64,000 nucleotides of DNA from Helianthus annuus (Eukaryota; Streptophyta; Magnoliopsida; Asterales; Asteraceae), in the NCBI RefSeq assembly GCF_002127325.2, contig NC_035449.2:77724693-77788692 (forward strand), in the 5' to 3' direction. A program made the position numbers and the translations under genes. The notes beneath the pieces were generated by a model that saw only the letters and a list, made by a program, of their open reading frames with translations, did not search any database and was not told the DNA's origin. Of this stretch, positions 12,434 to 23,269 are shown piece after piece. How positions within the stretch are numbered: the first letter of the stretch is position 1; every line of letters starts with the position of its first letter.

Positions 12434-12436
<3 letters not shown>
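11753..12436. mobile_element. Composite of small foldback/TIR elements with ACATGCGATTTCATC repeats
   Basis: The left part (11753-11935) has GTGAAATCGCATGG-type words and ends with GTACGTTAACTAGCC against a short TA tract. The centre (about 11957-12212) is a hairpin: a ~55-base arm ending TGGTGTAACACATGTTAC pairs with GTAACATGTGTTACACCA around a short loop. It is a truncated relative of the foldback element at 32086-32477. The right part repeats CATGCGATTTCATC with AAATTGTTACAAAAACCA about five times and ends at a (TA)n tract. No coding sequence. This block terminates the truncated chromovirus. Confidence 0.65.

Positions 12437-12464
<28 letters not shown>
12437..12464. repeat. (TA)n microsatellite, left flank of the LSM2-carrying element
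   Basis: Uninterrupted TA dinucleotides between the composite element and the TIR starting GGGTTGAGTTATTG. Confidence 0.95.
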
Positions 12465-12468
<4 letters not shown>

Positions 12469-12774
12469 TGAGTTATTGTAAAAAAGACCAAAAGTGTGAG
12501 AAAGGTAAGAAAGAATCTCAACCATTAGATCTAAATTAACTGAAAAGGGTAAGATTGTAAATGCATTAACAAATTCAAATATGGTAATCCTTGATTTAAG
12601 GATTTGGAGAGAGAAAATCCTTGATTTAAGGAACATAAACGTCCATAACATCATTCATTTTAATTTTTTTTGCATCATTCACAGAATCATAGCCATGTTC
12701 ATGACATGGTGTTTTAAAAAATTCATAGTTCAATGTATGGTGTTTTTACGAAAATTATATAACACCATTCAGTA

Positions 12775-13200
12775 AACAAAAATATAACACCATTCAGTAC
12801 ACAAAATAACACCATTCAGTACAAGGTATAACACCATTCAGTAAACAAAAACATAACACCATTCAGAAACAAAATAACACCATACAGAAACAAAATAACA
12901 CCATTCAGAAACATAAAAACACCATTCAGAAACAAAATAACACCATTCAGAAACAAAAAAAAAACATCCAGTAAACAAAAAATAACATCATTCAATAAAC
13001 AATATAACACCATTCAGTCAATAATATAACACCATTCAGTACGAATAATATAACACCATTCAGTAAATAAATATAACACCAATCAGAAAAAGAAAATAAC
13101 ACCATTCAGAAACAAAATAACACCATTCAGAAACAAAATAACACCATTCAGAAAAGAAAATAACACCATTCAGAAAAGAAAAAAAAACACCATGACTGAA
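12775..13200. repeat. AACACCATTCAG minisatellite-like array
   Basis: About twenty units of AACACCATTCAG separated by short A-rich spacers (AAACAAAAT, AATAAT). Spacing is irregular, about 20-25 bases. Reverse-strand open frames that repeat LNGVILF arise from the repeat. Confidence 0.9.
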
Positions 13201-13428
13201 AGAAATATAACACCTATGTATCATCTTCTCCACTTCCGGCACCGTTCGATGTAGAGAGAGAGATCGCACGACCACCACCACTGCCATCCATCATCTCCGA
13301 CATTCTCCGGCCGTCGTATGTTCAGTTTCATATCATACATCGCTCGATCCGCCGGATTACACAACGTAGCATAAGCATCATGAATCTCATTCTTATGATG
13401 AATCCATGTTCGTGTTCAATTATTGCAG

Positions 13429-13558
13429 TTGTTCTTCTCGTACTTCAAGGATTTAGTGGGCCGAGAAGTCACGGTGGAACTGAAGAACGATCTGGTGATA
13501 CAAGGAACTCTTCATTCGGTCGATCAGTACCTTAATATTAAAGCTCGAGAACACCAGA
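13429..13558 (+). pseudogene. LSM2: LSM2 (U6 snRNA-associated Sm-like protein) exon fragment
   Basis: Bases 13429-13540 read LFFSYFKDLVGREVTVEL and then the Sm1 motif through LHSVDQYLNIK, matching the N-terminal half of plant LSM2, a ~93-residue subunit of the LSM1-7 and LSM2-8 rings in mRNA decay and U6 snRNP. The exon starts right after TATTGCAG, a splice acceptor, as expected if the first exon supplies only the start. One extra A near 13540 shifts the frame before the conserved LENTR. The chromovirus interrupts the exon after ACCAGA; the next codons (GTTGTTGAT) resume at 22571, then similarity ends. Sm2 is missing. It is transposon cargo and not the working gene. Confidence 0.85.
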
Positions 13559-14996
13559 TGTCACGGCCCCCGACCCGGTTTGACCCGTTTCAGGAGCCGC
13601 GGGACAGGAATCCTGTGGTATTTAATTTAGGTGACAGCGGAAGTCTTTTTAAAACAGGATCTCTTAATAATTTAAACTGCTCGTTCATAATTTAGGGATA
13701 AATTCCCGAAATTTACAGTAATGTGATTTCTCAGGGAAATCTTTATTTTCAAAACATGTTCATTTATTTATTTACATTGAGCCACTTTTCTAAGCTGGGA
13801 GTGCTCCACGGCACGTTTCTTTGCTCATACCAGATCACCTGAAACATGTTTGAAAAAGGTTTTGTCAGCGGGGAAATACTGAGTGAATCATTCATTTTAC
13901 TGAAAACGACACATTTGTTATAATCTACAGTATTAAGGGGAATTACAATGTTTCTGATATCAAACCAACTACCCACAGTATTTGTCACTCGACCATCCAT
14001 TGGCTAGCCCATTTGTCCAATGGTGTCTGTGACTATGGTCAGATCACCCCTTGGCCACCCGTTTGTCCAAGTGTGACGGGAAATAAGTAATGTATACAAA
14101 ACCCCACATACCGGCTGTAACTTGGTGATTACATAGACTTAATCACTGTAACTATAACTTTAAAAATAACTTGGAGTTTTGTAAAACAGTTTGATAAAAA
14201 GAGAATGACTCACATTGCAGATTTACGAGCAGAGTATAAGCTTTACCGATTAGCCTTATAACCTAATTTAAATAACAATGCACACACACAAACGGGATTA
14301 GTAACTAATTCAACAGTTACGTCAATTCACGAGATTAAACCCTCACAACTATTATCAAGTGCGATACTTAACAATTCAATGGATTCACAACGAATGACAG
14401 AGCATAGTCCGAATTCGAACAGCACTCAAACATTCAAGTCGAAATCACAATGAATAACAAAGTACAAGCTCAATTTGAGCAGCACTCGGACAATCGTTGG
14501 ATAGTTATAATCGATTGGACGTTGAATCGTAATAGCGATCGAGTTATTACCCTGATTGCGGCAGCACCTCGTGATCGTGTGTGTGTGTGGTGAACTGATT
14601 TCAGAATATCTCAACATTCACAGAAGGTTTGTGCAACGTTTTAACACCTCTGTTCTAATGCCAAGGTCGGCTATTTATAGCAAGTTTTGGGACTCCCTTA
14701 CGGACCGTAAGCCTGACCCTTTACGGTCCGTAAGCTAAGCAGTCTAATTCATAGGCTGCCTAGACTCGGGACTAGCCTTGGTGACTCAAGAATTCAACCA
14801 ATCAGAACTGTGCAACGTTTTAATTTAGATAATTATCAGCTAGGGTTTGCCCCCCTCGAGTTTTAGGGGCCCTAATCCTGATTCTGATCATTCTGAAAAT
14901 TTTAGGGCTAGTGCAGAATTAATTGGGTGTCTCAATTAGGGTTTTCTTATTGACTAATTATCGTCCTAATTATAGATTTTAGTGACAGTTGTTACA
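13559..14996 (-). repeat. 3' LTR of the minus-strand chromovirus
   Basis: Runs from TGTCACGGCCC to GTTGTTACA (plus-strand orientation) and is close to identical to 21132-22565. It carries the dyad pair and TATA box listed separately. Confidence 0.95.
14671..14735 (-). promoter_or_regulatory. LTR promoter: TTACGGACCGTAA palindromes upstream of a TATA box
   Basis: On the minus strand CTATAAATAG (14680-14671) is a good TATA box. Upstream of it lie two copies of a self-complementary word, CTTACGGACCGTAAG (14697-14711) and TTTACGGTCCGTAAG (14720-14734). In the other LTR (about 22250-22310) a 4-base deletion has damaged the first copy. TATA function is inferred. Confidence 0.6.
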
Positions 14997-15012
14997 TCCT
15001 CCCCACCTTAAG
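14997..15012 (-). promoter_or_regulatory. Polypurine tract of the minus-strand chromovirus
   Basis: The minus strand reads AAGGTGGGGAGGA directly before the 3' LTR, the expected plus-strand primer. Confidence 0.85.
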
Positions 15013-15032
15013 AAAAATCTCGTCCTCGAGAT

Positions 15033-15800
15033 TTACTGAAATAGATAAGGGTACTTTCGCTTCATCTCTGATTCTAGTTCCCAAGTATACTCTGGTCCTC
15101 TCCTGGATTCCCATTTGACTTTTACTAGTACTAGTCGTTTGTGTTTGAGAAACTTGATCTTCCGGTCTTCTATTTGTAAGGGTTTCTCTACGAATTTCAG
15201 CTTTTCGTTTACCTCTATATCTTGAAGAGGTACTACCAGGGATTCGTCTGATAGACATTTCTTGAGATTGGATAAGCTACTGGTAGTTGTAAACGATAAG
15301 CTACTGGTCCTATTCGTTGGATCACTGGGAATGGTCCAACATATCTACATATCTGGGACTCAGTTTTCCTTTCTTACCAAATCGTACTACTCCTTTCCAA
15401 GGAGATACTTTTAATAGTACTTTGTCTCCGACTTGGAATTCTAATGGCTTGCGGCGATTGTCCGCATAGCTTTTCTGGCGATCTCTAGCAGTCTTCAGTC
15501 TTTCCATGATTTGCGATATCTTGTCAGTAGTTTCTTGTACAATCTCTAGACCTGATAACTGATTTTCTCCTATCTCTGCCCAACAAACGGGAGTTCTGCA
15601 CTTGCGTCCATACAGTGCTTCGAATGGAGCAGCTTCGATGCTCGAATGATAACTATTGTTATAGGAGAATTCAATTAATGGTAAATGGCTATCCCAATTA
15701 CCACCAAAGTCAATTACACATGATCGGAGCATGTCTTCCAGGGTTTGTATCGTCCTTTCACTTTGTCCGTCCGTTTGAGGATGATATGCAGTACTCAAAA
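15033..15800 (-). pseudogene. Integrase C-terminal half and chromodomain-like end (broken)
   Basis: The frame opens at [14 protein letters not shown], carrying the third catalytic residue of integrase, and continues through the GPY/F-like region ([13 protein letters not shown]). An 8-base tandem duplication ACATATCT (15339-15346 and 15347-15354) shifts the frame at the PRYVG position. Beyond it a segment is missing and a 14-base word GATAAGCTACTGGT occurs at 15271 and 15295. A third frame then encodes a chromodomain-like end (KWESRRGPEYTWELE) stopping at 15033-15035. Confidence 0.85.
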
Positions 15801-16406
15801 TAAGTCGAGTCCCATTGCTTCTTGGAAACTTGTCCAGAAACGGGAAGTAAAACGACTATCTCTATCCGATACAATGGAGAGTGGGACTCCATGTAAGGAT
15901 ACTACTTCATCTACATACAACTTGGCTAACCTTTCCATGCTAAAGGTTTCCTTCATTGGTAGAAAATGAGATGATTTGGTTAATCGATCCACAATTACCC
16001 AAATAGCATCATTACCTTTTCTGGTTTTGGGTAACTTAGTAACAAAATCCATTGTTATGAGTTCCCATTTCCATACAGGCATTTCTAACTGTTGTAGTAG
16101 TCCTGAAGGTTTCTGATGTTCGGCTTTAACTTGTGAACAGGTTAAACACTTAGATACGTATTTGGCTATATCCTTTTTCATTCCTATCCACCAAAAAATA
16201 TTTCTTAAATCTTGGTACCTCTTATTATTTCCTGGATGTACAGTATACCTAGATTTATGAGATTCTTCTAAAATCTTATTTCTTAATTCTCCTTGCTTAG
16301 GTACCCAAATTCGTTTCTTGTGGAATCTCCATATTCCATCCTTTCCTTGTTCTAATTCCTTTAGGTAACCTTTCATTCCTTCGGCATCGTCCTTGATTGC
16401 CGTTCC
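15795..16406 (-). pseudogene. Integrase N-terminal half (broken)
   Basis: Carries the HHCC zinc finger ([13 protein letters not shown] ... [16 protein letters not shown]) and the first two catalytic Asp positions ([17 protein letters not shown]). It is separated from RNase H by an in-frame TAG at 16407-16409 and from the rest of integrase by a 1-base shift near 15815, where it ends in MGLDLF. Confidence 0.88.
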
Positions 16407-17834
16407 CTAAACTTTCTTCAATTGTTCCATTAAATCTAATTGTAGATTTAACCTAAGAGCACGGACTCGCTTTTGCTTTTCATGATATTTACGACTTAAG
16501 GCGTCTGCGACTACGTTTGCCTTTCCTTCGTGATATTGAATATCACAGTCGTAATCACTTAGGATTTCCATCCACCTTCTTTGCCTCATATTTAACTCTT
16601 TTTGCCCAAATATATACCTTAAACTCTTATGGTCCGTATAGATAGTAAACTTACTTCCATACAGATAATGTCTCCAAATTTTAAGGGCGAAAATTATGGC
16701 TCCTAACTCTAGGTCATGAGTTGTATAATTTTCTTCGTGCTTTTTCAATTGCCTAGAGGCATACGCAATTACCTTTTTGCGTTGCATCAACACACATCCA
16801 TATCCTAATTTTGAAGCATCACAGTATACTTCAAAATCCTCAGTTCCTTCGGGTAAAGCTAAAATTGGAGCATTTGTCAATTTATGCTTTAGAATTCTAA
16901 AAGCTTCCTCTTGTCTAGATCCCCATTCAAACTTAACGGCTTTACAGGTTAGCTTAGTTAAAGGTACAACTATCCTAGAGAAATCTTTAATAAATCGTCT
17001 ATAATATCCAGCTAATCCTAGAAAACTTCTAACTTCCATAGCCGTTCGTGGAGCTTTCCAATTCGTGATTGCTTCTATTTTAGCAGGATCTACGTGAATT
17101 CCTTCGTGATTCACCATATGACCTAAAAATTGCACTTCTTGTAGCCAGAATTCACATTTCGAGAATTTGGCATAAAGCTTTTCCTTTCTTAACAAAGTTA
17201 AGAGTGCATGCAAGTGCTCACAATGTTCTTCCTGACTTTTGGAATAAATAAGTATATCGTCAATGAAAACGATCACAAATTTATCCAAGTAGGGTTTACA
17301 GATCCTATTCATCATGTCCATAAATGCGGCTGGAGCATTTGTTAATCCAAAGGGCATGACTGTAAACTCATAATGACCATACCTAGTTCTGAAAGCAGTT
17401 TTAGGTATGTCCTCCTCTTGTACTTTCAATTGGTGATATCCAGATCTTAAATCTATTTTAGAGAAATACCTAGCTCCTTGCAATTGATCAAAAAGATCAT
17501 CAATCCTAGGTAATGGGTATCGGTTCTTAATTGTAACTTTATTCAATTCCCTATAATCGATACACATCCTCATTGATCCATCTTTCTTTTTCACAAACAA
17601 CACTGGTGCACCCCAAGGGGATGAACTAGGTTGTATGAATCCTTTGCTTAGTAATTCATCTAATTGCTTTTTCAATTCTAGCATTTCGGTAGGTGCTAAT
17701 CGATAAGGTGTCTTAGCTATTGGTGTAGTACCTGGAATTAAATGAATTCTAAACTCTACTTCCCTATCAGGTGGTAACCCAGGTAATTCTTCTGGAAAAA
17801 CATCTGGGTATTCTAAAACTATAGGGATGTCCTG
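16407..17834 (-). pseudogene. Reverse transcriptase and RNase H
   Basis: RT motifs are in order: [51 protein letters not shown] and the active site FIDDILIYS. RNase H follows ([31 protein letters not shown]). It is open for 425 codons, then hits TAG at 16407-16409, after which the integrase frame continues unchanged. The link from protease ([16 protein letters not shown]) lies in this frame upstream of 17684, but a frameshift near 17845 separates it from protease. Confidence 0.9.
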
Positions 17835-18598
17835 GAGTTCCTTACTTTAGTGTTAATGATTACAGAAATCATATACACCATTTCTTGTTTCCTTGAATAA
17901 CTAGCCAATTTCATTACTGAAATGAATTTTAGTGGCTTCCGAGGTCTATCTCCTGTAATTAGAATTACTTCTCCTGTGGGGGTACGGATTTCTACGGAAT
18001 TCTTATCACACAGGATTCGAGCATGGTTGGTTATTAACCAATCCATTCCTAATACCACATCGAATCCGGCTAAATTCATAGGTAACAGGTTTGCAGAAAA
18101 CTTATGACCTAACAATTCTATCTTTACTTCTTGCAAAACCTTGTCTATGTTAACAGAATTCCCTTCTGCTGTTTCGACTGTATAAATCTGCCTAAGGGTA
18201 GTTAGAGGTAAGTTAAGAGCTTGGCAGAATGCAGTATTAATGAAACTTTGGTTTGCACCAGAATCAAATAATACTTTTGCATAGACGTTATGCACTAAGA
18301 ACGTACCCGCTATCACGTCTGGAATGAGTTCGGCTTCTTGAGTGGTCAGCTGGAATGCTCGTGCATTTTTCTTAGTAGTTCCTTCAATCGTTTTAGCTCT
18401 ACTGTCTGCTGGTTTAGCTAACTTAGGACATTCAGACTGGAAATGTCCTGTTTCTCTGCAGTTATAACAGACTCTTGTTTTCCTTCTGCAGTCTTCTTCC
18501 CGATGTCCTTTCGCCTTGCAGAAGTTGCAAAATATATTGCACTGTCCATAGTGTTTCTTTTTGCAATTTCTGCAGAAAGAGGTGATGAGGATTGCCAT
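17819..18598 (-). pseudogene. Gag zinc knuckles and aspartic protease
   Basis: Three Cys/His clusters (CRNCKKKHYGQC, CNFCKAKGHREEDC, CYNCRETGHFQSEC) are followed by protease with LFDSGANQSF and GMDWLITNHA. A 1-base shift near 18590 separates it from gag and another near 17845 separates it from RT. The frame ends in out-of-frame residues NSRTSL. Confidence 0.88.
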
Positions 18599-19509
18599 GT
18601 TCCCCTCTTTTTGAACTTATTGTTACTATTACCCACGCGAAGTCCTTGGGTAATCTTCTGAGCCAATTCCTTCTTGCGATCTTCTTCTCTGGTGCGGACT
18701 AGTTCATCGGTTAAGGTATTAGCTAATTCCACAGCATCGTCAATCGTGCGTGGTCTCGCAGCTTTAACGATGTTACGGATTTCTCCAATTAATCCCCAAA
18801 TATAACGGGAAATAAGTACCGGTTCTGGCGAAGCCAGGGAAGGTACCACTCTCGCATATTCGAAGAATGTCGAAGTATATCCTCGACAGTCTACACCTAA
18901 CATACGATGACTCAGGAACTTGTTTGCCATTTGTTCCTTCTCGTATTCGGGAGAGAATTTTCTTTCTACAAGACTCTTAAATTCTTCCCAATTCATTGCA
19001 TAGGCCACCCTTCTTCCTTTTGCTTGTAGCACCGTGTTCCACCATTCTAGCGCCCCTTCTTTGAACAAGTTTGATGCATACATCACTTGATCTTCTTCAG
19101 CACATTTACTTATTGCAATTACTGCTTCGGTTTTCTCTAACCAACGCAGTGTTGCAGTTGCCCCTTCATTACCTGCAAATTCTGCGGGTTTACAGGCAAG
19201 AAATTCTTTGTAAGTGCAACCAGGCGTTGCAGCTTTCATTCTCTTAGGGAGTGGGGCCTGTTGCGGATCATGATCATCATGATTGCCGCCTCCATTTATG
19301 CTGTTACTGCCGTTATCTTCCGGAATACGTTTACTAGGAATTAATTGTGGTTCAGCAGGTTTCTGAACAGCAGCCACAATTTCTGGAATAGCATTGGCTA
19401 TCCCTTGAGCAATAAAGTTCTCAATATCTTGTCTAGTTAGATATTGATCTTCCTGATTTTGCTCAGACTGATTTACTTCATTAACTGGTTCACTATTAGC
19501 GTTTTCCAT
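18590..19509 (-). pseudogene. Gag of the minus-strand chromovirus
   Basis: Starts MENANSEPVNEVNQ at 19509. The Retrotrans_gag-type core is recognisable from WLEKTEAVIAISKC, ALEWWNTVLQAK and MNWEEFKSLVERKF, and a basic segment ends at NNKFKKRG. The frame remains open to 18418 but the last ~55 codons are out-of-frame readings of the zinc-knuckle region, so the true gag part stops near 18590. Confidence 0.85.
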
Positions 19510-19869
19510 CTGCTAATTAGTATTAATAGAAATTATTAGTGTCTAATTATTGATAACAAAATCACAGATAAATACACAGATCATTATAACATGCAAGCAT
19601 AGCAAAATTGTCGATGCCTCAACTTCTGTTTTGTTTTATATATTATACCTGCTTCAATACACACTTTTTATCTTACAGTGTTTTATTGCCCATTTTACAG
19701 AATCAGTTTTACTATATTAGTTATAATACAAACAAACTTCTCCAAACCCCTCCTATCTTTTGGTTTACTGGCAGTTTCAGTAACGACGCTCCCTCTCGTC
19801 GTACTTCCAAGAGATCTGCTCCCCCATTTCCCGGATCCTATTCCCGGTGCCTATCAGTTCTTCACCAAA

Positions 19870-20529
19870 CTAACGTAGTTCAGCTAAATTTTCATAGCTC
19901 ATTGGCGGATTAGGGATAGGTTCTGGATCAAACTGTGGGAGAAAACTATAGGGACTATTAACTATGTTTTGGAATTGCCAGTCATTGGTCCACCATTCCT
20001 CCATTTGGCCTAATGGTCGGGTGTGAACTAGTGGGTCTGGAATAGCTGGTCCTAGGTTTATTGGAAATTGGGCTGTAGCAGGATAAGAGAAGAGATTATC
20101 GTTGATAGGCTCTAGAACATCACAATTATCCAGTAGGCGATCTATTTCGTCCTGGAATGTGATTTCCTCAGACTGTTTAGAGCTTTCTCCGATCTCTATT
20201 CCTTTTTGCTTTAGATCTATCCCTATTTCTGCTGGCTTAGAACTTTCTCCAGTTTCTATTTCTTTTCCCTTGCTCACACTCACAGGGTTTTCTATTTTAG
20301 GGATTCTCCTAGGTTTCCTTCTGCGCACTTTTCGCCACCCTACATATCTTCTCTTCTTTTTAGGTTTTGCTTTTTCCAGCGGTGGAGCTTGGAATTCCAG
20401 AGGTTCCTCTATGTCAGCAATGTAACCAGTGAAGTTGTGGGAGACTTCAATTGGCACAGGATAGAGGTTGAGGTTCTGAAATGCTTCCGACATCTCATTC
20501 ATGCTGTACGGCATATATGCAAAATGCAC
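19870..20529 (-). CDS. Upstream ORF between primer site and gag (219 aa)
   Basis: Unrecognised. The protein starts MHFAYMPYSMNEMSEAF; the second or third Met may be the true start. A strongly basic patch (KAKPKKKRRYVGWRKVRRRK) lies near residues 55-75, followed by Ser/Lys/Glu-rich repeats (GKEIETGESSKPAEIG, GIEIGESSKQSEEI) and an acidic, aromatic C-terminus. No zinc knuckle or catalytic motif. It lies in the gag orientation, upstream of gag, inside the element. The basic patch would suit a nuclear localisation or RNA-binding segment; that is a guess. Confidence 0.5.
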   Translation of the reverse strand: MHFAYMPYSMNEMSEAFQNLNLYPVPIEVSHNFTGYIADIEEPLEFQAPPLEKAKPKKKRRYVGWRKVRRRKPRRIPKIENPVSVSKGKEIETGESSKPAEIGIDLKQKGIEIGESSKQSEEITFQDEIDRLLDNCDVLEPINDNLFSYPATAQFPINLGPAIPDPLVHTRPLGQMEEWWTNDWQFQNIVNSPYSFLPQFDPEPIPNPPMSYENLAELR

Positions 20530-20673
20530 AAAATGCTAAGTTAAAACTTTGGAACAAAGCTTAACAAATAAACATTTTTATTGCACATCAATTTGTACAA
20601 CATAACAGCAAACATAACATACTCAGATCTATTTATTTATTTACTGGGAAGTACTTATTTCTAGATTTAAAGC

Positions 20674-20993
20674 TTAAAGATTTGCATTTTCTGCTACAGT
20701 AGCGAGCAGATACAGATTTGCCCATTTTTCATCTAAGTTATTTTCCCCTGGTGGATTACTGTTAATTTCCTGAATTTCTGGGTTAAACCTTACTCTCTTG
20801 GTTTGGGGTTTCTTTTTCTCTTGACCTTTCCTAATAATCAAATTCCTTTTCTCTGTAAGTGGATTTTCATAATTTGCCTTACGGACAAAGATTCCTTCCT
20901 CTAACTTGACGGAAGTTTTGGAGGAAGAGGTTCCTGTTCTTTAGGTGTACTATCTAATTTGCGGTAGATAGCAGAAATCTTTTGTTTACTCAT
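20674..20993 (-). pseudogene. Second upstream ORF (frameshifted)
   Basis: Starts MSKQKISAIYRKLDSTP at 20993 and runs into TAG after about 30 codons. One base shift near 20925 leads into a second frame with EGIFVRKANYENPLTEKRN, a Lys/Arg-rich stretch, and a stop at 20674-20676. About 105 residues in all, function unknown. Its place directly after the primer site and its codon-like composition suggest a small accessory ORF of this family. Confidence 0.45.
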
Positions 20994-21110
20994 ACTGTAA
21001 TTTTAACAATTAATCAGTTAATAAGCATATATTCATAGAATGACAAATAAGATTTTCAATAAACTTAAATTAATTAGAACAGTGAGCTTAATCAGTAAGC
21101 TTAAAACAGT

Positions 21111-21123
21111 GGCTCTGATACCA
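21111..21123 (-). other. Primer binding site, initiator tRNA-Met
   Basis: The minus strand reads TGGTATCAGAGCC eight bases after the end of the 5' LTR (21132). Confidence 0.92.
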
Positions 21124-21131
21124 CCTTTTCC

Positions 21132-22565
21132 TGTCACGGCCCCCGACCCGGTTTGACCCGTTTCAGGAGCCGCGGGACAGGAATCCCGTGGTATTTAATT
21201 TAGGTGACAGCGGAAGTATTTTTAAAACAGGATCTCTTAATAATTTAAACTGCTCGTTCATAATTTAGGGATAAATTCCCGAAATTTACAGTAATGTGAT
21301 TTCTCAGGGAAATCTTTATTTTCAAAACATGTTCATTTATTTATTTACATTGAGCCACTTTTCTAAGCTGGGAGTGCTCCACGGCACGTTTCTTTGCTCA
21401 TACCAGATCACCTGAAACATGTTTGAAAAAGGTTTTGTCAGCGGGGAAATACTGAGTGAATCATTCATTTTACTGAAAACGACACATTTGTTATAATCTA
21501 CAGTATTAAGGGGAATTACAATGTTTCTGATATCAAACCAACTACCCACAGTATTTGTCACTCGACCATCCATTGGCTAGCCCATTTGTCCAATGGTGTC
21601 TGTGACTATGGTCAGATCACCCCTTGGCCACCCGTTTGTCCAAGTGTGACGGGAAATAAGTAATGTATACAAAACCCCACATACCGGCTGTAACTTGGTG
21701 ATTACATAGACTTAATCACTGTAACTATAACTTTAAAAATAACTTGGAGTTTTGTAAAACAGTTTGATAAAAAGAGAATGACTCACATTGCAGATTTACG
21801 AGCAGAGTATAAGCTTTACCGATTAGCCTTCTAACCTAATTTAAATAACAATGCACACACACAAACAGGATTAGTAACTAATTCAGCAGTTACGTCAATT
21901 CACGAGATTAAACCCTCACAACTATTATCAAGTGCGATACTTAACAATTCAATGGATTCACAACGAATGACAGAGCATAGTCCGAATTCGAACAGCACTC
22001 AAACATTCAAGTCGAAATCACAATGAATAACAAAGTACAAGCTCAATTTGAGCAGCACTCGGACAATCGTTGGATAGTTATAATCGATCGGACGTTGAAT
22101 CGTAATAGCGATCGAGTTATTACCCTGATTGCGGCAGCACCTCGTGATTGTGTGTGTGTGTGGTGAACTGATTTCAGAATATCTCAACGTTCACAGAAGG
22201 TTTGTGCAATGTTTTAACACCTCTGTTCTAATGCCAAGGTCGGCTATTTATAGCAAGTTTTCGGACTCCCTTACGGACCGTATGACCCTTTACGGTCCGT
22301 AAGCTAAGCAGTCTAATTCATAGGATGCCTAGACTCGGGACTAGCCTTGGTGACTCAAGAATTCAACCAATCAGAACTGTGCAACGTTTTAATTTAGATA
22401 ATTATCAGCTAGGGTTTGCCCCCCTCGAGTTTTAGGGGCCCTAATCCTGATTCTGATCATTCTGAAAATTTTAGGGCTAGTGCAGAATTAATTGGGTGTC
22501 TCAATTAGGGTTTTCTTATTGAATAATTATCGTCCTAATTATAGATTTTAGTGACAGTTGTTACA
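21132..22565 (-). repeat. 5' LTR of the minus-strand chromovirus
   Basis: Same ends as the 3' LTR; 4 bases shorter because of a deletion in the TTACGGACCGTAA array. Followed at 22566 by the CCAGA target duplication, which restores the LSM2 exon. Confidence 0.95.
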
Positions 22566-22570
22566 CCAGA

Positions 22571-22857
22571 GTTGTTGATCATAATCTTCCGATTGATTGA
22601 ACATGGAAGAAGAAAAGAGAGAGAGAGAGAAATTGTGATCGTGTGTATGAGAGAGAGAATGGAATTGCAGGGATTTGATTTACAAAATGAAGATAAAAAG
22701 ACACAATTGCCCCTATAAATTTCAATTCAGTCCAAATTAACAAAAATATTTGCAATTTGGTCCCTATTGATCTCAACCATTAGATCAAAAGATCTAATGG
22801 TTTGAGATTCTTTCTTACCTTTCTCACACTTTGGGCCTTTTTTTACAGGATCCTTTA

Positions 22858-22860
<3 letters not shown>
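22571..22860. other. Right remainder of the LSM2-carrying element
   Basis: GTTGTTGAT resumes the LSM2 codons after the target duplication. It is followed by an unrelated AG-rich stretch and the right terminal inverted repeat. A stretch near 22775-22800 is itself palindromic (AACCATTAGATC / GATCTAATGGTT). No other gene. Confidence 0.75.

Positions 22861-22895
<35 letters not shown>
22861..22895. repeat. (TA)n microsatellite
   Basis: Right flank of the TIR element; about 17 TA units. From 22896 to 23167 I see only AT-rich DNA with no gene. Confidence 0.95.
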
Positions 22896-22897
<2 letters not shown>

Positions 22898-23269
22898 GAA
22901 GTTGGTGTCTTTCCATAATATAAAAATTGTAGGAGACACAAAACTCTCATGCAACCTAGTTAGTTGAAACGGTGAATAAGTTTAAAGTGAAACAGTGGAA
23001 TAATATTGACCGGTGAATAAATCTTTTATGTTTAATTAATTAATTGTAACTCTGGTATGTGAATATAGTTATACAGATATGTAGGGTATTGTAAGTTTTT
23101 GAAACTGAAAAACTTATATGTTTAATTGTATATTTATTTTTTATATAGGGATAAGACTTAGTTTTAATCTATTATATATAATAAACAAGAAGATTTGGGT
23201 TGATGTGGCACGTTCTTAGAGCATCCTAGATTCATTTTTGGCGGGAAAATGAGCTGGGTTATTTTTTGT

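Larger units (their letters stand above)
13559..22565 (-). mobile_element. Ty3/gypsy chromovirus, minus strand, 9.0 kb, with CCAGA target duplication
   Basis: LTRs of 1438 (13559-14996) and 1434 bases (21132-22565) begin TGTCACGG and end GTTGTTACA. They are flanked by CCAGA at 13554-13558 and 22566-22570. On the minus strand the order is LTR, primer site for tRNA-Met, two extra upstream ORFs, gag, protease, RT/RNase H, integrase, a chromodomain-like end, polypurine tract and LTR. I saw roughly a dozen substitutions plus a 4-base indel between the LTRs, so it inserted fairly recently, yet the coding region has at least seven lesions. Confidence 0.95.
12465..22860. mobile_element. (TA)n-flanked TIR element carrying an LSM2 fragment, split by a chromovirus
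   Basis: The left end has GTGTGAGAAAGGTAAGAAAG (12494-12513) and the right end has its reverse complement (22810-22829), inside ~65-bp imperfect terminal inverted repeats. Both ends abut (TA)n. After removing the 9.0 kb chromovirus (13559-22565) and one copy of its target duplication the element is about 1.4 kb: TIR, an AACACCATTCAG array, a captured gene segment, an AG-rich stretch and TIR. No transposase is present, so it is non-autonomous. (TA)n flanks resemble microsatellite-targeting MITEs such as rice Micron; superfamily unassigned. Confidence 0.75.

Noticed and set aside
12816..13287. Reverse-strand open frames rich in LNGVILF
   Set aside because: They are translations of the AACACCATTCAG array.
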